From NCBI GenBank assembly GCA_900544025.1, contig UQTM01000002.1, forward strand, positions 29,334-93,333: DNA of 64,000 nt, written 5' to 3'. The position numbers and the translations under genes were made by a program. Every line of letters begins with the position of its first letter. The first letter of the stretch is position 1. The notes under the pieces are model-generated. The model saw nothing but the letters and a program-made list of their open reading frames with translations, ran no database searches and was not told the DNA's origin. Shown here piece after piece: positions 54,440-61,901 of this stretch. This DNA comes from an uncultured Odoribacter sp. (lineage in GTDB: Bacteria; Bacteroidota; Bacteroidia; Bacteroidales; Marinifilaceae).

Positions 54440-57238
54440 TTAATCTTCCTGTATCGAATGAATAATCTCACCTAGTTTAGACATCGACTTCAAATTCGAT
54501 TTATTATCTACTTTACTCTTGAAGTAAACATTGGCCACGAACGATTCCACCAAACCGGTTCGCCAGCTCTGGGCAATATCCATTCCTTCCTCCCCCGGGG
54601 TAAATATCGGTGTACCGGATGATTTCTGAACCGGACGTTCAGATACAGGTACCCATATCCATCCCAAAGAGAACACGAATTGATTTATAACGGAGGAGGC
54701 GATACGAGTTACCAACTCGAAATTCTGATTCCGAGATACATCATAACTCTCCACTTGGCTCCGAAGAGCATCCACTAAACGCTCTTTCAACCCTACCCGT
54801 TCATAATTATCTTTCAGCACCCCCACAACCTGTACAAAGGCCACCGGGTTCACAATACAAAACTCCTCCTTCAAACGAGAACTGTCCATACTGTCTATAT
54901 GCCTCAACCACTCCCCTACCAGACGATTTACAAACTGGTACACCGGATCATTCTCTTTTGTCCGATCGTAGAAAGCCAAAGCATGTAAATCAGCCTCATC
55001 AATGCCAGCCTCCCCGATCACCTCCAGCAACATCTTTTCATCATCAATATCCGTAACCGTCTTTAACTGTGAAATAATTTCCTCGTAACGAGTTTTCCCG
55101 GGGACAACTTGAATACCGTAGCTATCCAGTAAATCTACCAATACTTGGTTATCCGACACGTTTACTTGACTCACCTCTTTCTGCACCGCGAACTGCCCGT
55201 TCACGAACTCTTGGTACACTCTTCTCGCCACATAATCCGGACAAGACAAAGCGGTAATAAATTTCCCTGTTCGTTGCTCGGAGATCATCTTGCCAATCAG
55301 TAGGTTAGTCTGTAAAGCATTCTTTTTCGCCTTACTCAACTCCACTTCAATATTTCCCCCCACGTAATACTGTTCCAATTCATTCAGCACGATCTTACGT
55401 ACCTGTTCCACGGCATCCTCTATTTGTTTTTTCTTGATACGGGGATCTGTTACCGGGGTCAGGTAGGGCATCATATAATCAATACCACTATGATTCGGCT
55501 GAATCATATCATCCCAACAAGCCTCCGGCTTATCCACCAAAGAACGTACATTCTCGTCGGTCACGAAGGACTCCCTCATATAGCTCATCATAACTTCAAA
55601 CTCTTCCTTTAATCCCTCTTCCCACACGTGGGTTTCCCCTCCCCGGTTCTTAAAATAAGCTTTAGAGAACATCGGATTTCTCAAAATGAAAACATTCTTG
55701 AATGAGTCCTTATCCGTCCATTTTTTGGTCCACACGTCTGTCATCTGCTTCGTGTAGGCCTGACTGAAATTATCATCAAAACGGCCATTCCATATACTGT
55801 AATACCCCTCTTTTTTCATGGCATTTCCCTTATCAAATGCCGTGTTGAACTTAGAAAGGATAACAAACAACGGATTCGCGTAATCCTGTCCGGTCAACAT
55901 TTTCGTATCGCTCTCTTTACGGGCACGAGCCTCCGGACTTTCCCCATGTATTCCATGAATCCACTCCAGAATCAAATGCGGCAACTGTGCCACCTCGTGA
56001 TTACCATCTCCCAGAACCAAGCACAAGGAACTGATACCAAAGTTTAAACTATAATAATCAAACAGGTAGGACACCCGTCCCCGCAAAAACACTTTCAACT
56101 GATCCTCAAATCCCTTCACGACGAAATCTCTCTCTTTGAACATATCAGCCGAGCGTTCTCCCGGGAAATCCAATATGTCTGCATTCTTCAGAAAATCACG
56201 ACTATGATCTTCCAACACGTTCGTGGGTAATGTCAGCACCAATTCGGAAATAAGCGCGCTCAATATCGTCCGGTCTATATTCGCCAACTTACCACCGGCA
56301 GAAACTTCCAGCGATTTGGTTCGCACTCCCGTCCGGGCATTCTTCCGGCACCATTCCTCTTCACTCTCCTTGATCTCGGAGTAACGACTCACGTCAATGA
56401 TAGAAACTTCTCGCGGAACCAAAGCGTCAAAACCAACATAAGCCATATTGGCAAAATTCAACGTACTCAATCCCCGGCTCAACAAAATAAACAAATCATT
56501 GAAGAAGTCATGCTTACCCCATATGAACTGCAACAATTCATACCGTTTGTCCCAAGACACGTATGGCAATATCTCGGCCGCCCTTTCCCAGAAAGACATC
56601 TCGTCCAACGTGCGAATGATATATTTATCCCCTAACTTCATGGATAAATATTCCTTGATACCCATGATCTGATCCTCGTCAATCTCCGGATAAGGTGTCT
56701 CCCGCATCTCTCCCCTCAAATCAGCCAACACCTTTTCCACCTCTCCCAGCAATTGCTCTCTCGGGCAAGTCGCGGGTTCTATAATATTTTTATGAAATCC
56801 CACGGCGATAATCTTCACCAAATCCACCTGGCTGAACAATTTCACCATAATCGGCTTATCTGCCGGTTGTCCCGCGTGTCGCTCCACGGTGAATCGAGTA
56901 ACCAATCCGGTAGATTCTTTTCCTCCAGGAGGATTGATCTGATCTGTAAAATCATACATTTTCCCAGTCGTATCGTCCGCCACGTACATCACTTCATCGC
57001 TGGAACTCTTTGCCAACAGCCCCACCATAAAAGACTTACCCGCCTGACTGGGACCGAACAAAGCCACGGCCGGCTTTAAATGTGTTGCCCGTTCCAACTT
57101 CTTAATCTCCCGGTTTAACTTTTTCAGTTTAGCAAGGGAGGCTCGCTGCTTTTCTTCGGATGCGAACTCTTCCATCCACCGGAGGGCAGAACTTATTCCT
57201 CGTCCAACGATCTGGCATTTAGCAACTATATCTTTCAT
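54440..57238 (-). CDS. SrfC-like putative virulence factor, P-loop NTPase
   Basis: Large cytoplasmic protein of 932 residues. A helical start leads to a Walker A motif GPSQAGKS (62-69) followed by FMVGLL. A DFPG sequence (about 357-360, ILDFPGERS) is a candidate Walker B/G3 site, as in large GTPases that use DxPG. The SrfC family was named after a Salmonella gene in the srfABC set; its molecular function is unclear. The remaining 550 residues are helical with no motif I recognise. It stands 21 bases after the coiled-coil protein gene and four before the subtilisin gene. Confidence 0.8.
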   Translation of the reverse strand: MKDIVAKCQIVGRGISSALRWMEEFASEEKQRASLAKLKKLNREIKKLERATHLKPAVALFGPSQAGKSFMVGLLAKSSSDEVMYVADDTTGKMYDFTDQINPPGGKESTGLVTRFTVERHAGQPADKPIMVKLFSQVDLVKIIAVGFHKNIIEPATCPREQLLGEVEKVLADLRGEMRETPYPEIDEDQIMGIKEYLSMKLGDKYIIRTLDEMSFWERAAEILPYVSWDKRYELLQFIWGKHDFFNDLFILLSRGLSTLNFANMAYVGFDALVPREVSIIDVSRYSEIKESEEEWCRKNARTGVRTKSLEVSAGGKLANIDRTILSALISELVLTLPTNVLEDHSRDFLKNADILDFPGERSADMFKERDFVVKGFEDQLKVFLRGRVSYLFDYYSLNFGISSLCLVLGDGNHEVAQLPHLILEWIHGIHGESPEARARKESDTKMLTGQDYANPLFVILSKFNTAFDKGNAMKKEGYYSIWNGRFDDNFSQAYTKQMTDVWTKKWTDKDSFKNVFILRNPMFSKAYFKNRGGETHVWEEGLKEEFEVMMSYMRESFVTDENVRSLVDKPEACWDDMIQPNHSGIDYMMPYLTPVTDPRIKKKQIEDAVEQVRKIVLNELEQYYVGGNIEVELSKAKKNALQTNLLIGKMISEQRTGKFITALSCPDYVARRVYQEFVNGQFAVQKEVSQVNVSDNQVLVDLLDSYGIQVVPGKTRYEEIISQLKTVTDIDDEKMLLEVIGEAGIDEADLHALAFYDRTKENDPVYQFVNRLVGEWLRHIDSMDSSRLKEEFCIVNPVAFVQVVGVLKDNYERVGLKERLVDALRSQVESYDVSRNQNFELVTRIASSVINQFVFSLGWIWVPVSERPVQKSSGTPIFTPGEEGMDIAQSWRTGLVESFVANVYFKSKVDNKSNLKSMSKLGEIIHSIQED

Positions 57239-57259
57239 ATCCTATATCTTTCTATATTG

Positions 57260-58144
57260 TTAACAAACCTCGATTTCCGCGTATTTCACTGTCTGGTAGG
57301 AAGAACGGTTTACCACGGCAAACGTTCGCCCTTCTAGTATCTGGTTCCCCCCGATAGACGCGGCGTTGTGAATCCTTAAATCAATTTCTTTACTCTCTTC
57401 CGGTGAAATAAACAGGTAATCCGAAACCCTCGAATTACACAATTTAGCCAACTGCTCCAACACGGCTCGCCGCTGGGGAATATAAAGTCCCGTTAAGGCC
57501 TCTAACACACGAGTCAAGGCGGCATGCAGAATTTCCATTTTCTCTTCCTCCTCACCCTCTTTCTGCAAAGCTCGCACTAAAATTCCCCAAGTCTTTGCCA
57601 GCGCCACGCAAAAGGCAGACAATGCCTCGGAAGGATTCTTTATATCCTCTTTCAACAGCTGATTTATGGTCTGAATCTCCACGGCTTCTCCGGAAAAAAC
57701 AGCATCCACCATAACATCAATTCCCACGGATGCAGCCACTTTCTTTTTCAAGCTGTTCACCTCTCTTTGCAAAGGCTCCAACTTCACCTCCAAAGCCTCT
57801 ATCTCCCTTTTCTGTCGTTCACAATCAGCCGTTATATCCTGATTAGAAACCTGAATTTCCTCGGCAACGATCAATCTTTTCTGCAATTCTTGTATTTCCT
57901 GTTCCACACGTTGCACCAACAACTCCAAGTCCTCCGACTTCAGAATTGTTTTTAAACCTGCTGTTAACCAACCCGTGACATCTTTCTTTTCCTCCAACAT
58001 GGACACGTGCAAGTTTTCATTCTCTTCCAGACGTCGGAATACGTCCTCCCCCAGAAACGTCGTTAACCAAACTGCCAAACGCTCGGCATCGTCCCCTCTC
58101 GTTTCCCAAGACAACAAAGCGGATTTTTCTCTTGTCACATTCAT
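57260..58144 (-). CDS. Coiled-coil protein between SrfB and SrfC
   Basis: Cytoplasmic protein of 294 residues with no signal or membrane helix. A long coiled coil spans about residues 70-140, followed by a helical domain (about 150-235) and a C-terminal segment reading NQILEGRTFAVVNRSSYQ. Its ATG overlaps the srfB stop (ATGA), so it is made together with SrfB. The position fits a partner or nucleotide-exchange-like helper of the SrfB ATPase, by analogy with GrpE beside DnaK; that is inference. It may correspond to the third member (SrfA) of the Salmonella set, but I cannot show similarity. Confidence 0.65.
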   Translation of the reverse strand: MNVTREKSALLSWETRGDDAERLAVWLTTFLGEDVFRRLEENENLHVSMLEEKKDVTGWLTAGLKTILKSEDLELLVQRVEQEIQELQKRLIVAEEIQVSNQDITADCERQKREIEALEVKLEPLQREVNSLKKKVAASVGIDVMVDAVFSGEAVEIQTINQLLKEDIKNPSEALSAFCVALAKTWGILVRALQKEGEEEEKMEILHAALTRVLEALTGLYIPQRRAVLEQLAKLCNSRVSDYLFISPEESKEIDLRIHNAASIGGNQILEGRTFAVVNRSSYQTVKYAEIEVC

Positions 58145-61100
58145 AAGCCGTCCACGTTATCGTTAATCGAGAAGATCCCTGAATCCAACCAATACCCCTG
58201 CTCATCTGCCAAGGTCTGTAACCGCAAAATCAGATACTCCGGTGATACGGCATGCCCGTCCCGATCGTAAATAGTCCCCCGGATCTTTAATGCTTCCCGA
58301 TTCCGTTCCGAACGCTCGATATTCACGGATAAAGGTAACTTATCCTTGATCATCTGGGCCTTTTCCGACGATGCAAAATCCAGTAAATACATGGGAGAGG
58401 CAACCCACTCCGTCGCCTCGAATTGCTTAAACCCGAGCAACATGGGACCATCAAAACGCAATTGTTTATTATTTTCGTTCTCATCAAAGCAAATAGATGC
58501 CAAGTGAGACTTTATCTTGTCATAAATACCGATATATTTAGCCGTTGACTCGAATTTCTCTTTTAACTTGCCGATGTCTAGCCGGAAATTATCCAAGCGC
58601 ATCAATTCCCCACTCATTAAAGCGATTGCCGCCCCCACGGCCACGCAAGTCTTCGGGTCTTTAATCTGCCCGGCATTATTAGAGAACGGATACCATTCTC
58701 CAATTCGATAGTTACCCATGGGGATAACCCGTTCCGGCGGTACAGGCAAGTACTTGTAAAATAGGTCTTTCACAACCGGTAAGGTCGTCGGGCAACCGGA
58801 AAGCAACACGTAATCACATTCGTATGCTTTCAACTTCTTACACACATCCCCTAATAACTTTTCAATTACCTGCCCGATCACCTGATTTATAAAACGATTA
58901 TCAATATTCCACTTCACGTTCAATAAGTTAAATGAAGTAGCCCCATGATTTCTAAACTCGTCATTCACGTATTGAATCACTTGATTCACCGGGTTTGCAT
59001 GCTTATTGTCCGTGTAGAAATCATTGAAGGTGTAGAAACAAGCATTTCTGTTTTCCCGCACATGATCCAGAATCCCCAAGGCTATCGGGTAAGCCACCTG
59101 CGTGGAGAACATCAACTGTAATTGTTGCATTGTCCCGTTTTGTGTACCCAAGTGAGGACCGAACAGAAAATTCATACATTCGAAAGTGGACGTGCATCCC
59201 TGTTCCCGGGCATATTCCGCGATCGGGGGCAGCACCACCCTTTCTACGATACTCTTCACGATGTCATCTCCTGCCAAGTTAAACCCTTCCCAGAAAAGCG
59301 GATCAGGAGAAAGCACCACAATATGCGCATCCGGGTCCCTGGAATACTCGCAAACCATCACGTCCGTAGTACCACCACCAATATCAATACTGGCAATCCG
59401 TACCGCATTCTTCTCTTTCAGATAATCCTGCCAAACCTGTGAATACTTGAAGAAGAGGCCTGCGTCTCCTCGGAAACGATGCATGATCTCGCCATACACG
59501 AAAGCCAACTGATTACAAGTAGCCTCATCATATCCCCAATTTTTACGTTTGGTCTTATCCACGCCAATATCTTTTGCCGACGGGATAATTTCTACCTCGT
59601 CAACCAATGAAGACGGGAAGTAATCTTTTAACAGATGAACGGCATCCTCGGCATGTTCCCGCAATATTTTCTTCTCCTCCTCCAACATGGCAGTGGGACA
59701 AGTGAATACAACCCGTTTTAATTTCCGGGCAAAATCTTTGTACATCGGTTTCAAGCGGGAATTTCCTCGAAACTCATGACTATTTATATAAGAAAGTGTC
59801 TGTAATAAAATCTCGAACATGGCGAAAGTCATCAACGAACTCTTCGAATAGTTCGCCTCCATCGCCGCGATAGGCAACAGCCCTTCTCCCTTTTTCTCCA
59901 AATCTTCTCTAGCACGTTCCAACAACACGCCGTCTGCCGTCAAATGATGAGCCACACCAAATAAGGCCGATGCCGAATCCGCCTCTTTATTGGCCGGAAC
60001 GACCATCCAGCTCACCGGACGTTTCCGGGAATCCCACAAGTAACGTTTCGGACTTGACATGTAGGAATTGGATTTCTGCCCGAAGATCACGGAATAACGC
60101 AACGCTTCTTTGCCCACCCGAACCAAGCTGGGCCAATTAAATATATTCTGGTCCCCGGCCTCCATACGGGCTATCCGGTTACCGAACACTTGCTCATGAA
60201 AAGCGACCCGCATTTCAAAGGGTTCCCGATACAACCGATTCGGCTGCCCCAAATCCCGTATTGCCACAGGTACTGCGTTCGTGAACTGGAAAGGAGTCTC
60301 GTGATCTGTTTCAAAGATCACCCCACAAGTTCGGGAATTTCCAATATCCAACACTAAATCTACATCTATATCCTGCGTTCCCTTCTGCCCGGGAATCTCT
60401 ATTTCTTCAAATACATTTGACCCCAACAGTACTTTTAACAGTTGGAAATAATATCCCACATGCGTGAACACCTTTTCCCGCTCGGAACCGGACAAGGGGA
60501 CAATTTGCCGTAACCAATTGTCAATCCACTCATTTCCATACCAATACTGGTACAAATCACTTTCAGCCCTAGGGACTGCAAAAAACTGGTTTGTACGGGC
60601 ATTCTGTGCTTTCAAGCTCATGAAGCGATGTTGCCTCTCCGCTTCCGTCGTGTCAAAAGCAAACACCACGTGATGCGTGGCCCCCGTCTTTCCATGATCC
60701 AGCGTTCCGATCTTCGTGAACCACATCCGGGCCCAAGCTGTCGGCCCGTCATGAAATTTATCCCCGGCAGCCGTCTTTAATAAATACGGAACAGGTAACC
60801 ACTTATTCTCAAAGCATTCCAATGCCTTCCGGGCCGGGATAGAAATAATCTCTTCTTCCGGAATACGGTGAATCACCCGATCCAGGATCTTCTCCTCGTC
60901 CATGACCTCCCACGTCTCTACGTTGATAGCCTCGGCATTGATAACCGTATTTCCCGACTCGCTTGGAGCCTTCTCTATATAACTGGAAATCCTCGATAAA
61001 TAGTAGGGAAGTTTGAACAGAAAAACATCTTCGTCCTCCTCCTCTTCATCTTTCTCCTCGTAATACTCAAAAGGTCTGAACTTATTCAATTTATCATCAG

Positions 61101-61158
61101 AAAGATTCACTTCCTTCGTGATAAACTGTACACCGGAATTTGGAATAAGTGTTATCAT
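58141..61158 (-). CDS. SrfB-like putative virulence factor, Hsp70/actin-like ATPase
   Basis: Protein of 1005 residues matching the SrfB family. The actin/Hsp70 fold is visible: phosphate-1 loop DIGNSRTCG (Asp271), phosphate-2 loop DIGGGTTD (Asp592) and an adenosine-type motif LLSGCPTTLP near residue 787. The first 265 residues are a family-specific N-terminal region with an acidic stretch (EEEEDED). A long insertion (about 300-590) contains SSPKRYLWDSRKRP. No signal peptide or membrane helix. It probably works as a nucleotide-driven chaperone or assembly ATPase. It follows the zinc-ribbon gene by 23 bases. Confidence 0.85.
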   Translation of the reverse strand: MITLIPNSGVQFITKEVNLSDDKLNKFRPFEYYEEKDEEEEDEDVFLFKLPYYLSRISSYIEKAPSESGNTVINAEAINVETWEVMDEEKILDRVIHRIPEEEIISIPARKALECFENKWLPVPYLLKTAAGDKFHDGPTAWARMWFTKIGTLDHGKTGATHHVVFAFDTTEAERQHRFMSLKAQNARTNQFFAVPRAESDLYQYWYGNEWIDNWLRQIVPLSGSEREKVFTHVGYYFQLLKVLLGSNVFEEIEIPGQKGTQDIDVDLVLDIGNSRTCGVIFETDHETPFQFTNAVPVAIRDLGQPNRLYREPFEMRVAFHEQVFGNRIARMEAGDQNIFNWPSLVRVGKEALRYSVIFGQKSNSYMSSPKRYLWDSRKRPVSWMVVPANKEADSASALFGVAHHLTADGVLLERAREDLEKKGEGLLPIAAMEANYSKSSLMTFAMFEILLQTLSYINSHEFRGNSRLKPMYKDFARKLKRVVFTCPTAMLEEEKKILREHAEDAVHLLKDYFPSSLVDEVEIIPSAKDIGVDKTKRKNWGYDEATCNQLAFVYGEIMHRFRGDAGLFFKYSQVWQDYLKEKNAVRIASIDIGGGTTDVMVCEYSRDPDAHIVVLSPDPLFWEGFNLAGDDIVKSIVERVVLPPIAEYAREQGCTSTFECMNFLFGPHLGTQNGTMQQLQLMFSTQVAYPIALGILDHVRENRNACFYTFNDFYTDNKHANPVNQVIQYVNDEFRNHGATSFNLLNVKWNIDNRFINQVIGQVIEKLLGDVCKKLKAYECDYVLLSGCPTTLPVVKDLFYKYLPVPPERVIPMGNYRIGEWYPFSNNAGQIKDPKTCVAVGAAIALMSGELMRLDNFRLDIGKLKEKFESTAKYIGIYDKIKSHLASICFDENENNKQLRFDGPMLLGFKQFEATEWVASPMYLLDFASSEKAQMIKDKLPLSVNIERSERNREALKIRGTIYDRDGHAVSPEYLILRLQTLADEQGYWLDSGIFSINDNVDGL

Positions 61159-61181
61159 GAACTTTATATTTTATATCATTA

Positions 61182-61877
61182 TTATCGCTTTTTACCGCAA
61201 AATGGACAATAAATAGCATTTTTCGGCACTTCTCGTCCACATTTTCCACAACGTTCCAAGGGAACGAATGACTCCCCGCAATGTTTACAATACTGATTCG
61301 CGATACGCTGTTTCGTCTGACAACGTTTGCATACCACCATATCTTTTTCTTCCGGTTTTACCTCCGGTTCCTTGGACGGTTCGGGCTTTTCATCCTGCTC
61401 TTTTTTCGGCTCCTCCACAGGTGCCTTGGGAGGCTCTGGCTTGTTATCTTTCACCGGGGGAACATCCTCATTCTTCGGAGGCACGGGTGGTACCGGGGGA
61501 ACAGGAGGAACCTCCACGTTCAATTTCCTAGCAACAAAATAGCAAGGTTCACTACGCCACCCGTCTCCACTTAACCAAGGGTCCGGTAAATTCAACGCCC
61601 GACAAATACAAAAGCAATGATCTGTTATCTGGTCCGATTCGGTAAATTCATATCCTTCCAGAACTCCTTCCTCCACGGTCATATCGGTGAACTTCCCGAC
61701 AAACACGTAAGGATCCGTCTGTCCCTTCTGAACATACACTTGGAAATCATAGATTTTCTTTCCTTCGGTCAAATAAGTCACCAACCGGGGATCAATATAA
61801 AATTCACTCTCCTGCCCCTCGTGACTTGCTGAAAATCGAATCACCTTATCCTTGTATTCCCACTTCAATCTAGCCAT
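61182..61877 (-). CDS. Proline-rich zinc-ribbon protein of the srf cluster
   Basis: Protein of 231 residues: an N-terminal beta-rich domain (ARLKWEYKDKVIRFSASHEG ... VGKFTDMTVEEGVLEGYEF, about 1-120), a proline-rich charged linker with four VPP repeats (about 122-180), and two C-terminal zinc ribbons (CKRCQ ... CKHCG and CGKCG ... CPFCG). No membrane segment, so cytoplasmic. ATG 61877 is the start; the frame can be extended only to a TTG at 61898. The linker and ribbons recall other proteins of the cluster, suggesting shared docking surfaces. Confidence 0.75.
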   Translation of the reverse strand: MARLKWEYKDKVIRFSASHEGQESEFYIDPRLVTYLTEGKKIYDFQVYVQKGQTDPYVFVGKFTDMTVEEGVLEGYEFTESDQITDHCFCICRALNLPDPWLSGDGWRSEPCYFVARKLNVEVPPVPPVPPVPPKNEDVPPVKDNKPEPPKAPVEEPKKEQDEKPEPSKEPEVKPEEKDMVVCKRCQTKQRIANQYCKHCGESFVPLERCGKCGREVPKNAIYCPFCGKKR

Positions 61878-61901
61878 ATATTCTAATTTTTTATTCAATA
61901 C

